Shown here: in pieces, positions 43,243 to 54,311 of the stretch
Layout: each line of letters opens with the position of its first letter
Position numbering within the stretch: position 1 is the first letter of the stretch
Source: Aporrectodea caliginosa
Taxonomy: Eukaryota > Annelida > Clitellata > Crassiclitellata > Lumbricidae
Assembly (NCBI GenBank): GCA_020284085.1
Contig: JACEVL010000518.1
Location: 124,001 to 188,000 of the forward strand
Direction: 5' to 3'
Length of the DNA stretch: 64,000 bases
The notes under the pieces: model-generated
What the model was told of the DNA's origin: nothing
The model's database searches: none
What the model saw: only the letters and a program-made list of their open reading frames with translations
Translations under genes and position numbers: made by a program

Positions 43243-46200
43243 ATGTCGGATGTCAGTCGTCAGAATTCTCCGAAATCGAGCCCAAGAGGTTCGCGGTCCC
43301 CTGCCTATCCTCGCCAAGACTCGTCTGGTACGTTGAAAACTACGATCACGCTTGGAAAGAAGCCATCGGTGTTTCAGGGAGGAACGTTCTATTTGATGAA
43401 AGACCCGCCAGGTAATTTGGTACAGTCTTAATACTGTCATATTGTTAATGCTGTAAAATAAAAGTTTGTGTGTGAAGACTTAATTGCGTTAAAGTAGGTC
43501 GGTGATACTATTTTATTTGTGTATAACTACTTGATAACTATTTGTAAAGATAGACAAGGCAAGGTGCAAATTTGATTATTGCTTGCCTGTTCAACAGTGG
43601 TCCTCAGAGACATTTGTTGATACGTCTTTGACTAAATCACAAACACGCAAACAACTATCAGACTTGAAGTCTTTCTTTACAGGTTACTTTTACTAACAGT
43701 GAGTTGTCAATTTGTGCTTGGCATACTAATATTTCAACCCTGGAGCAGAAGGTGAAAGGGTTAATGCGTAAGCGATTTGCCATCATAAAACAAGGAATTT
43801 TTGTAGTTGTTTTTGCATTTAAATAAATACTTTGTGTTATTGGATATTTAGAGCCAAGCGAGCTGACTGGTGTAACAAATCTCATGTCTTACTATGGCCT
43901 TGAACGATCGTATCAAAAATTTAGCAGCAAAAAAGTCAAGGAAGAACTAAGTGCTTTCCTACCTCACCTACCTGGGAACATTGATCAACCTGGATCACAA
44001 GATAACAGGTACCGACTTAACGTCTCTATGAAATTTTCATTTCTGCATAATTTCATTGGTGTTTATCGTGTATCATTGCCACATTTACCAGTTATGGATT
44101 AAAAATTCCATTCTACACGAATCAGAATATGGGACCCTGAGAGATGTTGATGTTAACGGAACGCTTACACCAAGTTATCCACGATCTCAACCTCGTTGTT
44201 AACGATCTTATCAATTTCATTCTATTTTCCTACTTTCTCGATTGATACTGAGTCTCCCCTTGGCTGTCTTTGCCTATGCATTACTTGTTAGTTCTTTCAT
44301 GCCTTTTTAGGTTGTGCTCAATATCATCTGCAAAATCACAGTCTCTTAACCTGTTTCATTAGTACCCACTCAAGTCCAGTTAAATACAAGTGCAGTATAT
44401 ATTAACTAATATAGTAATGCGATGCAATACGGATGGTGAGAACTGTTTAAAATAATTTCTGACAACATCAGCGGCCTTTGCTGCAAGTATTGACGCCTGG
44501 CTCATAAATCTCATATTATTCATTCAAAAACAAATTAATATTGCACGACTTTGAGACAAACTAGTATCTGAATGCAAAACAGAAACTTGCCTGTTAAATA
44601 GTTTCTGTTGGTTCTGTTTTAGTTCTCTGAGGTCTCTAGTGGAAAAACCACCAATTTTAGGCAAAGAACTTATGCCTTTACCTGGCTACTTGATGGCAGG
44701 ATTTCGGTTGTATCCAGGACCTGTAAGTACTACTCTGTTGTTCATTGCACGATGCTGGACTAGTCTAGGCTACGTAACTGATTGTTGTTAGTAGCATGTA
44801 AAAAGTGATGCTGATTTTGCTTCTAATATCCACGTATAATTTGAAGTTGGCATTAATAACGTGTTTATTACTGAAGTTTGGTTCTGTTCAATTTTAAACA
44901 TTTGCTACACATCGATAGACATACTAAGGTTACCAGAATAGAACAGAATAGAATATTCTTTAATGCAAACCACATTTTGGATTACATGAAACATTGCTTG
45001 TAGGTAACAATAGAAATTATGGTCTATAAAGCATCCTGATTATGAATGTTGTTGCAAAGATTTGTTGGCATAATAAGAATATAATAATAATATTTCCTGA
45101 GTTTCCTGAAATTCTCAATGTATTGAGGAGTTGTGATAGTCTATAATAGTTAGCATGTCAGTCATTAGGTTGGGGGTTCACCGTGGTAGAAAGACCTGTT
45201 GCCAGAATTTGGCTCCACTTGCACCCCTTAGCCGATTCAGCTATAATGAGTACACTGACTGAAGAGTGTCAGTGGGCAGGTCAGACGGCAACGGGGGTGA
45301 CTGACAGCCACCCTGATATGCAGAGGCTGAGAAAAATGAAGTCGTTAGCAGTTCATATCAATGGCTTTCTCACAAGACCTAGCTCAAGGGATTGCTCTTC
45401 TTTTCTAAAGAAGGTGATGAGTGTCACATGGGAGTCCAATGTAAAATTGCAGCAGACTTTGTCATTTGTTATGCCAACGATAACAGTTTCCAATGGATGT
45501 AGATAGAAAGTAGTCCAGCGGCAAGTGTAGTATCATCAACAATGATTGGACTACGTTGTTGGATTGGCAAATGTATGTCGGAGCTTGCCCGCTGTGAATT
45601 TTCTGGTCACTTGAGTCCATGAGTATGTTGCATTACAGGTTTATTATGGGAAATTGAGTCAAGTATATGTCCAGCATTGGTTGTTTTGTTGCTCTTTAAC
45701 GATACTGTGTCATAACAAAGATCATTAGTGTCACCCTCCTCCTTTTTCCAGGCTTTGGACTAGCACTACCAGAGTACAAGCAGTGGCAGAGTTTGTCCAG
45801 CATTACTATTTTCCAGTGTTAACGTAGGCTATTTAGTAGCTTCTTTGAGAATACTGAGAGGACACATGGAAATTTTCATTCATGTTTCATTGGACATCCT
45901 CGTTACTATTAGGGATGTTAAACGAAATTCGGAAATCCGAATTTCGGTTTTGAAAACGAAATTCGGTTTTTATTATTGACAAAACGAAATTCGAATTTTA
46001 GAAAAAATCATTTTTGTAGTGAAAATTTCAAGAAATGCCAGAAAGAATTAATTCATGCATTTCTTTAGTGTTTACGATTGTTTTCATCGAATATAGCCAG
46101 CAGATAAGAAGGTGTTTATTAACGTACGTTACGGTACCTAATATATAAAATAACTTGCGTTATATAATAATATATTAAATTTTCTATGAAGGCCAATAAA

Positions 46201-47245
46201 AAACGAAATTCGGTTGAAAATCGGATTTCTAAAACCGAAATTCGGATTGCCAAAAAAACCGATTTTAACAACCCTAGTTACTATACTAGTGTTATTCTTG
46301 TTGCAGTTGCCTGAGCAGTATCGACTGATGAGTCAAGCACCAGAGAAAAGAAAGAAGCATAAAAAGCACAAAAAGGACGGGAAAGATAATTCAGTGCACG
46401 AAAACCAAGGTCTGTTTAAATGCGTCAGAAGTACTTTAAAGTGCATGTTGATCTTACTGTGATAGATTGCTCGGAAATATTTATTCAAATTGGATGTTTA
46501 CCAATTTCAAAACATTTGGTTATTAGGGTTTAGTGGCTACAAACGCATTTGAAGACATTTGAATGCTCTACAAACATTTGAATACTGAATGTAACAAGTT
46601 GCATCTCAGTCAGCTTGCACTAATAAATAAAAGAATTTGATTGATTGAGTGGTAGTTTGGTGGCATGTTTGCTGGACTGACATTTCAACACTTTATTATT
46701 GACATGTATTTAAATGCTATATTTTGAGTTTCAAAATATTTCTAAATTCAAATGTTTACTTCGATGTGCAATATGATAGTGAAGCTAGAACAGCCTAATA
46801 GAATAGAATTGTCAAAAGTTTGGTATTTAATTCTCTGTTGTCAAATGAGTTCACGAGAATTATAGATATCTCTAGATTAGATTGGTTTTGTCCGAAGGTT
46901 GGGCCTTAATTTTTTTGACAGAACAAATCATGAAGTTTTTACCAATGGGGATAAAGAATTTAGTTCAAGGACTGCCTTCACTGACCAGGGATAAGATCAT
47001 GATATCATTCTCTTGATTTTACCCACATGGCCACATTCCTGTATAAGCCAAAAAGTTGTTTCTATGCAGTGCTTGAGGTTTGCCTACTTGTTGTAGACAA
47101 CAGCGGTTTGGACAGCAGCCACGACTTCAAAAAGAATAAGAAGCCAAAGCGGACGGACGAAGAACGAAAGAAGAGAAAGAAGGAGAAGAGAAAGAAGAAG
47201 GAGAAAGAAAAGGAAATATTCGCGCCAATGGCCACCATTAGCTGA
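43243..47245 (+). CDS. MED19: Mediator complex subunit 19
   Basis: Head-module-associated subunit of Mediator, linking regulators to RNA polymerase II. Exons 43243-43411, 43852-44008, 44623-44722, 46307-46409 and 47097-47245 (TGA 47243-47245) join in phase to 225 residues (human 244). Family features: QGGTFYLMKDPPG, ELTGVTNLMSYYGLE, KVKEELSAFLPHLPG, SSLRSLVEKPPI, LMAGFRLYPGPLPEQYRLM, then a Lys/Arg/Glu-rich tail (RKKHKKHKK; DEERKKRKKEKRKKK) as in all animal MED19 proteins. Intron 3 (44723-46306) carries a SINE and a hAT element. Confidence 0.95.
45150..45430 (+). mobile_element. tRNA-derived SINE, family D, in MED19 intron 3
   Basis: GTTGGGGGTTCACCG resembles a B box. The body (TATAATGAGTACACTGACTG; CAGCCACCCTGATATGC; AATGAAGTCGTTAGCAGTTC) matches the copy at 50.5 kb, which reads TGTAATGAGTACACTAACCG and CCGCCCTCATATGC. 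Confidence 0.7.
45910..46276. mobile_element. Non-autonomous hAT element (367 bp) in MED19 intron 3
   Basis: Ends TAGGGATGTTAAA and the reverse complement of TTTTAACAACCCTA (12 of 13), with the perfect 8-bp duplication GTTACTAT at 45902-45909 and 46277-46284. The interior is built from inverted and direct CGAAATTCGG words with no ORF. It ends 30 bp before the exon 4 acceptor. Confidence 0.9.
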
Positions 47246-48540
47246 GAGGAAAAGTTCGCTGACAATTGGATTCTTACGTGAATGAATGAACCACTTTGTT
47301 ACAAACTGTTGTGCATGTTCTGTTGCTTCATAACCAGTGAATCTTACGAAGTAAATTAAGGTTGGGGCTTAAGTTTTATGGTAGGGGCTTTGAACAAAGT
47401 TTTGTTGCGATGCAACAATGGTAGTTTGTTTGTTTGTTTACCCAAGTCAAGCACTCCAGCTTTGAACAGGGTTTGTGGACATTGTTAAATGTTGATGCAA
47501 GAGATTTGCTCAGAAACCACACCTGGGAGTGATCTATATAATAGTTTAGCAATCAAAGATAGCCTGTGTACCTATTTTAGTCTGTTTGAATTTCGCGAGC
47601 TGTGTAATTAGTCGTTTGGAAATATGACACGATATTCTGAAAAATAAAGAATATTTAAATGGCTCATGGTTTGTATGAATGAGCCATGTAAAGCTGTGTA
47701 ATGATGATATGTATTGTAGCATTTCTTTAGCCCTATTTTTGCCACAGTTGAACGTCCGGTTAAGCAACACACCTTGTCATCATAATGGAAGAGTTTTCAA
47801 CCAATGGCAGAGAAAAACCAGGGCTAGAGACTTTTTGCCTCCGCTTACCTCTGGTACTGAGTCACCATCTGCCGTAGCTGATTTGTTGCATGCAGCAGTG
47901 TGCAAGTTTTTTGCTGAGGAGGAACGAATGAAACTATTATATGTAGCTTGTCAACTAATTTTTTAAATGTCATTGGCAAATTGTCAGTTTGGAACCAAAT
48001 CGACTATTTTTACTGCATATTTTCTTGGACTATTTTGGTGTACATGCTGTTTGGTGTAGTGGCTCAGAAGCGTCTCATAATGCTCCTTGTTATATAGTAA
48101 TTCTGATAGAACGCTGTCGGGAAATGGATCCCTGGTTAGTTCTGCTTTACAAAATGCCGCCATTATAACAAAACCTTGCCATGTATAAGGTAGTTGTTGA
48201 TATGACTCCCAAAGACAGTGTTATAATTATTTAGATTATTTCATTTCTGGCCTTGTATAGGCTTGATTCCTTCTGTTTTAATGGCAAACTCAATTTTTGT
48301 TATAGCCACTGTTAGTAGTAATGGATATGAAACTAAGAAAACCAATTGGTGTATTGTAAATGAATGTCTCTGCATAATTCTTAGGTCTGGAGAGAGATAA
48401 CTGAGCTGTGAAAAATGTTAGATCTTGATATTAGACACTTTGTGATTTAGTTGAACTCGAAATCATTCCTTGATGTTTCCTCTGCTGTTTGAAAATGAAT
48501 GTGGCTGCTGATTGATGTGTTGAACATTTGCATTGTTATG
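47246..48540. other. MED19 3' flank, no gene recognised
   Basis: AT-rich; a small hairpin ATGGCTCAT/ATGAGCCAT near 47660-47690 is the only structure noted. Confidence 0.4.
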
Positions 48541-49190
48541 TCTATGCCTCTTAGTGTACTGGCCCATTGGTTAGAGCGTGAGCTGCATCCCATATTCCTC
48601 TTTGTAAGAGGAATATGGGATTGCAGATTTAAATTTCTGGCTTGCACAGTCCGTAGAACTTAAATGGTGTGATGCCTATTCTATGTGGGGCGCGGTGGTG
48701 TAGGGGTATGTTCGGTGCCTTGCAGCCGGAGGGTTGCGGGTTCGAATCCACCTCAAGGGTATGTTTGGTGCCTTGCAGCCGGAGGTCGCATTATAAACGT
48801 GGAGTACAATACAACACAACACACAATACAACACATCACAATGCAACTGGGGCGCCGTGGTGTAGGGGTATGTTCGGTGCCTTGCAGCCGGAGGGTTGCC
48901 GGTTCGAATCCGCCTCAAGCCGCCGCGTAGGGACCCTGGGCAAGTCCTTCACTCGCAATTGCTCATGCGCTTCGGCGTGAAACTCCGATTCAGTGTCCGC
49001 GCTGTATAGTCGGGAGCGCCTCTGAGTAGAAATCTTGAAGGGGCGCTATATAAATATCTGAAATGAATGAATGAATGAAACGGGCAGTGAAGGATCTCAC
49101 CCGATCAATTCATTGAAAAATAAGCAGGGTGGAGGCCATATACGGTCGCTATATAAAATTGTGTACATTTATGATGTAATGCTGAAAGTT
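48541..49190 (+). mobile_element. SINE family C copy split by a SINE family A insertion
   Basis: The left part (48541-48686) and right part (49080-49190, CGGGCAGTGAAGGATCTC then ATCAATTCATTGAAAAA) are halves of the sequence found uninterrupted at 52820-53075. The intervening 48687-49079 is SINE-A: a truncated first head (48687-48849) and a complete copy (48850-49079) with A box GTGGTGTAGGGGTA, B box GGTTCGAATCC and tail GAGTAGAAATCTTGAAGGGG then (ATGA)n. Confidence 0.8.
48587..48621. repeat. 16-bp perfect stem with 3-nt loop
   Basis: ATCCCATATTCCTCTT, loop TGT, AAGAGGAATATGGGAT, inside the SINE-C copy between its head and body. Confidence 0.9.
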
Positions 49191-50490
49191 TGATGACTGC
49201 TGACGAATGGAGAAATCTTGAACTTGTTCTGAATTCTAAGACTTGAGTAAAAAGTTTGTTTGAGCCATGTGGAAGTTTTTTTTCAGGTCTGTATATTTAG
49301 CTTTATTATGGATCGGATTCACAGGTGTTTGTGCATGCTACGTTGCAATAAACAGATTGACTGATAATCATTAACGAAGTGGTTAATTGCTGGGTAAATT
49401 CATGTGAGTGGAGTCACTTTGACTGTTGGGATTTTTTCATTTCCTGCAAATGTGTTCACTGCGTCAAATGCTATGCACAATTGTCACTTGATGCCTATTC
49501 ATTGGAGAGTGGCTCCATCTAATGCAAGAAACATGTGTATGTGTACATTTATTTTATATAGCACTGTTTGTGAGATCATTTTGGCCATGTAAGGGCATTT
49601 GTGGCCATTTTAAGGGCATATATGTCCATTTAAGAGTATGCCTCTGAAGATGAGCGTGAGTCGAAAAAGAAGTTGAGCTGATACAGGTACATATATAATT
49701 GCAGCTTCAAAGGTAGACGAACTGGTAATTAAAATGATGAATAGGCCTAACAATTAATTAATAATGTAAATGTGTCGCATGCATTGACCTGCATTGTCAT
49801 TCTTAGCCTTGATCTCGCTGGCTTTGGTGCATTCGTGGTTGCAACTTGCCCTACTTTTACGGGCCACCCTGTAGACGTCTCTCTCTTATTTGTACGGCCC
49901 ACCCTGTAGATACGCGTGTACACAGATACTTAATGTACGATGATTAAATAGACCTCACATTGTGAAGTGCTGTTGTGGAATGCTTTGCGCTAATCAAAGG
50001 AATCCACTTGTAATGGCAATGGGATAATGCAAAATCGGATGCACCAAGCCCTTTATCACTTGCATGGATTGTGTTATTTTGTTCTCAATTGGACTGGTAC
50101 TGCTATACTACCTAGCACTGGCTTCTACAAATATTTCAAGCAGTAGCCTAATTACCTTCTCGTTCTAAATCATAATGCCATATTGGCATTGCAGCATCAA
50201 AGGTAGACGAGCTACTTATTAAAATGATGAATAGTCCAAACAATGAATTAATCAACTAAAACTTACATGTATATAATCTAGTGGAGTTGCCAGGAAACGA
50301 TTTGGGGGGGTTTCAATTGGGCATGGTCGTAAAAGTTGATTTTTGTATGTCGCATATTAAAATATATAAATTTTTTGGCAGTTTATTTGAGGGGGGTTTG
50401 AAACCGTAAACCCTCCCCTAAATATGCCCATGATATAATCGGAAACTCGTTAATGGCGGTTTCTGATGAAAGAGTTGTCCTATGAAATTT
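49191..50490. other. Intergenic with a 60-bp direct repeat
   Basis: TTGCAGCTTCAAAGGTAGAC (about 49700) and TTGCAGCATCAAAGGTAGAC (about 50190) each start similar segments of about 60 bp ending in AAAATGATGAATAG-type sequence. No gene seen. Confidence 0.5.
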
Positions 50491-50499
50491 CTGCAGGAA

Positions 50500-50985
50500 C
50501 TATCCTATATCCAACTCCGCTGTAATGAGTACACTAACCGTACACTGTCGGTGTGAAGATGAGACGGCGAGGGAGAGGACTTACTACCCGCCCTCATATG
50601 CCGAGGATAAGACAACGAAGTCGCTAACACTTCATACCCACAGGGCGGCCGATAGAAATTCCGGGCCCCTAGGCAGAGCAGTCACGGGCCCCTAACTATT
50701 CTTAGACTTTATGAGAAAATTTTTTTTTAAACAGCTGAAATAATAATAGTGCGGGTACAACCCTTCAAAATTATATTTATATATGCAACTATTAGTGTCC
50801 GTAATATTATATCTTAAAAGGCATAAATCATAAACTTTGAATAACTGATTATAATATTTTTCATAAGTTGAAAAGTCGCCGGGCCTCTGGGTTTTTGCCC
50901 CCCTCTCACCCCCCCTCTCGGCGGGCCTGCATACCCATGACTGCCTCAGGGCTTAGGGACTGCTCTTCTTCTACCGAACGTGTGT
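50500..50985 (+). mobile_element. SINE family D copy interrupted by a hAT element
   Basis: The left part (to 50640) and right part (from 50930, CATACCCATGACTGCCTCAG) together form one family-D SINE; the 289-bp interruption is a hAT insertion. Confidence 0.7.
50641..50929. mobile_element. Non-autonomous hAT element (289 bp) with 8-bp TSD
   Basis: Ends CAGGGCGGCCGATAG and the reverse complement of CTCTCGGCGGGCCTG (12 of 15), with the perfect duplication CATACCCA at 50633-50640 and 50930-50937. The interior includes CCGGGCCCCTAGGCAG, typical of degenerate hAT copies. No ORF. Confidence 0.9.
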
Positions 50986-50989
50986 GGCA

Positions 50990-52079
50990 TAAGTACATGT
51001 ATAGCCTAATAATTATTGTTGAGCTGTACCGGTAATTATAGTCACACTCGCGATAGTAGGCCTATATAAGAGCATTTGGGCGAAGGGCAACGAGTGCAGT
51101 TCCTCGCACAGGATTGTGCAACTGAGAACGTGTTGTCATCGACTCCTCCCATCGATAACGACTTTTGAATAGCATCGTCAAGACAATCGATCAGATTAGG
51201 ACAATAGCTATTGTGGATTGGTCGATCATGAAATCGACGAAATGATATATGGACGCATTGTGTTGGTACTATCACGGTGGTCCTCAAATCATCATTAAGC
51301 AATAAGCACGTCCACCGCACAGGCCTACACTTTGTAAGAGGCCTACATGTCACTTTGTATAACAAGACCTACACTTCGTATAGGCCTAGGCCTGTAGTGC
51401 TCTTCAGTTGCCTATTCGTAGGCCTGCGAATATATAGGCGAGGCCAGTCCCAGCATACCGGTGTGGCAAGTGTTAGGGGCTTTTTATTCGGATTTGTTTT
51501 ATAACGGCCTATCTTCATAGGCCTGCGATTGATTTGGGACCTGCGCGCTATAGGTGATCGATACTTATCAAGTTCAACTTGTGTGGTCCAACCGTTCTTC
51601 GGTCAGTGAGATATTTGCGACCGGTGAGTGTTATCTGCGCGCCGGTTACGCAACCGGCTATTTCATGCTGCAGTTTTCGTTTCAACTGCTAAATCGTGTC
51701 GTGTCGTCTGCTTAAGTTGGAGTTTAACAAACAGTTTTCCATGGCATAGCGAAATATTTATATGTGAGTATGTATATGCGTTTATTTCATAAAACAGCAG
51801 GCAAAACACTGTAGGTGAACAATAACGGTTGACAGTATGGCTACTAATAATAGATTAGATAGGTTAATTAGTACATGTTTTTATATAGGCCTACCATTCT
51901 TGAGATAATGTTCATCCAGTCTTTATCGGGGAGGGTCAAATTGTGTGCCCTTTGTCGGAAGTTAGGCCTATAATTTATAAAGGTTCATAGAAGTAATACT
52001 ATTGTAAAGTAATAGTGCGGCAGCCTGTTAAGAAGTCTTTAGGATAGGCCTACTGTAAGTTGTAGCCTAACAGTGTTAG
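50990..52079. other. Intergenic stretch rich in GGCCTA words
   Basis: No gene recognised. AGGCCTA/TAGGCCT occurs repeatedly (for example near 51058, 51323, 51340, 51385, 51420, 51515, 51890, 51965, 52046). Confidence 0.5.
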
Positions 52080-52087
52080 ACGTTACT

Positions 52088-52629
52088 CAGTGTGATTTTC
52101 CTTACAGATTTTATTTTAGTTATAGTTACAGTTATAGTTAATGGTTTTTATTTTAGTTATAGTTATAGTTATAGTTAGTATTATTTTTAGTTATAGTTAT
52201 AGTTATAGTTAATGGATTTTTATTTTAGTTAATTTTAGTTACTACTTTGTTACAATAATTAAGGCTATAAGCAAAATTGTGCGTATTAACACGCTGTTTC
52301 ACAATTTGCTCAGAGCTTTGAAAGCCTTTTGAAGCATGGGTGCATTCAGCTTCATGAATACACGAGTTTCTAAAGTAACTGACAAATTGCATAATAAAAA
52401 CATCGCATTTTACGTTTTCATTTATGTCGAATCGTCCATACTGCACTTCCTATTTTTATTTTTTGTATTAACGAAAATAAAGATGAATTTTCGTTAGTGT
52501 TATTTTCGTTATAGTTATAGTTATAGTTAATGATATTTTTAGTTATAGTTATAGTTATCGTTAACGAAGTCATTTTATTTTCGTTAACGAACATTTTCGT
52601 TATCGTTATCGTTAACGAGAATCACACTG
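52088..52629. mobile_element. Non-autonomous hAT element (542 bp) with 8-bp TSD
   Basis: Ends CAGTGTGATTTTC and the reverse complement of GAGAATCACACTG (12 of 13), flanked by the perfect duplication ACGTTACT at 52080-52087 and 52630-52637. Subterminal arrays of TTATAG and CGTTAT hexamers sit at both ends; no ORF. Confidence 0.9.
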
Positions 52630-52819
52630 ACGTTACTGATTGTTCTGCAAACTCTTCAGCCGTAAGATTTTCTAAAACTTAACTAAACTTGATGTCCGTA
52701 TAATATCCGTATTTTATCAGAGTTTGTGTTATAATAAACAGCGCTCTGGTGTGCCGCGTTAAGCTTGTATTCTGTATAATATATAGCCTACAGTAGCTAT
52801 ATTGGTTATACTAGATCTC

Positions 52820-53075
52820 GAGCGTAGACTGCGTCTCATGCGCCTCTGTGTTAGAGAGCGTGAAGATCGCGGTTCGCTTCCCGATGCTGGCTTACTTCAG
52901 AGATTTAATTCTCTGGCTAGCACAGTCCGTACACGGGGACCTTAAAATTTAATGGCATGGCGCCCATTCAAATGGGCAGCGGTGGTGAAGGATCTCTCCA
53001 GATCAATTCATTGAAAAACGGTCGCTATAGAAAAACGTGTAGGCTTACATATCCTATAATTTACATTTATAAGAT
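52820..53075 (+). mobile_element. tRNA-derived SINE, family C, uninterrupted copy
   Basis: Head with CGCGGTTCGCTTCCC (B-box-like), body TCTGGCTAGCACAGTCCGTA, CATTCAAATGGGCAGCGGTG and GATCAATTCATTGAAAAAC. It is the reference for the split copy at 48541-49190. Confidence 0.7.
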
Positions 53076-53639
53076 AGGCCTTTTTTGGTGTCCCACTCTG
53101 TATAGCCGCACCCTTTGCGGTCGTAGACCTAAGTGGGGTCGAGTGATATCAGGATTCCTTGAATCCATCGCCTATTTTGGATATGATTGATTAATTTAAA
53201 TCTTTTATGTAGGTGAGAGAGAGCATGCACCAAGTTAAACTTAGCTGCATGCTGTGGGGTTTAGTGCAACCCGTTATCTGAAGGAAGCCTGATGGTTGAA
53301 TGTTCGACGATTAATTTTCGCCTAAGCGGCTCTGAGCATTGGTATCGATATATAGGCCACAGTGTTGTTTATAGACGCACGCGAACACAGTTCAGAGCTA
53401 GAGGTGTTCGATGTCATCAGATATCAGAGACCGAAGTACTTTGGCGTATACAAAGTACTTATGTGCACGCTTTGCAAATAGATAGCTGAAAATTAGAGCT
53501 TATGATCAGAGGATGTCAAATAGGAAATAAAATTTAATGTGACAGTATGTCAGTAAACCTGTAACGTGACATGTTTTGTAGCGACTGCATGTCATTGCAA
53601 CACCGTCATCCTCCTCTTCTTCCTCTTCCTCCTTCTTTT

Positions 53640-53710
53640 CTCGTCGTCGTCGTCATCATCGTCGTCGTCGTGTGTCGTCGTCGTCGTTGTCATCGTCATC
53701 GTCATCGTCG

Positions 53711-53765
<55 letters not shown>

Positions 53766-53766
53766 G
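53640..53766. repeat. (TCG/TCA)n trinucleotide microsatellite
   Basis: About 125 bp of TCG and TCA triplets, ending in a pure (TCA)n run of about 50 bp. Confidence 0.95.
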
Positions 53767-54173
53767 GTCAGAATAGCAGAGTCGGCAAATAAGTCGGCAA
53801 ATAAGTCAAATAGTGACACAGGCCTACGTTGCAGCGACATGCATACTATGTTCGTTGACTGGAAATTGACCTATGTCGTCATTGTTTTACCTCATATTAT
53901 TATAAGATAGGTTCGTGTTGCAGGACGATTAATGCTGCATTCCGTTGGAGCACCTTACGCGTCAGCTCCATGCCTGCAGGTAGGCCTACAGGTCGCGTGA
54001 AGTCGATGGTACTTTGTTCGTCTGTCGATAGACGACGTCACTTCAGTTCTGGCAGCGAAGCCGGACCTTGGTACAAATAAACGGACGAAATCATCTGCGA
54101 TCTACTGCTTGTAGCATTACAGGATGCAGGCTATACACTTATTTCTTCTGAACAGAGAGATGCAACTGTTACC

Positions 54174-54311
54174 ATGGAAACGCAGGTCCACAGAAAGCCC
54201 GTGGAGACAGTCGTAGTGACGGCCCTAGCAACGCGCAGAGCTTCAGCCATAGCAACCGTCGTAACCATAGCAACCGTCGTAACCATAGCGACGATCCCCG
54301 CAACGCCATGA
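54174..54311 (+). CDS. Upstream ORF (45 codons) overlapping the GPCR start by ATGA
   Basis: The start context ACCATGG is an ideal Kozak sequence. The ORF runs METQVHRKPVETVVV and then ATVVTIATVVTIAT-type repeats, ending at TGA 54309-54311, which overlaps the GPCR ATG (54308-54310) as ATGA in another frame. The GPCR start itself is in GCCATGA context. Whether the transcript includes 54174 is not shown by the sequence. If it does, receptor translation would depend on leaky scanning or reinitiation. It could instead be chance. Confidence 0.45.
   Translation: METQVHRKPVETVVVTALATRRASAIATVVTIATVVTIATIPATP

Noticed and set aside
48850..48920. Possible tRNA gene (A and B boxes present)
   Set aside because: No foldable acceptor stem or anticodon arm; the sequence continues into a SINE body and LINE-type tail.
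53566..53910. Ile/Val- and His-rich ORFs
   Set aside because: Translation of the TCG/TCA repeat.
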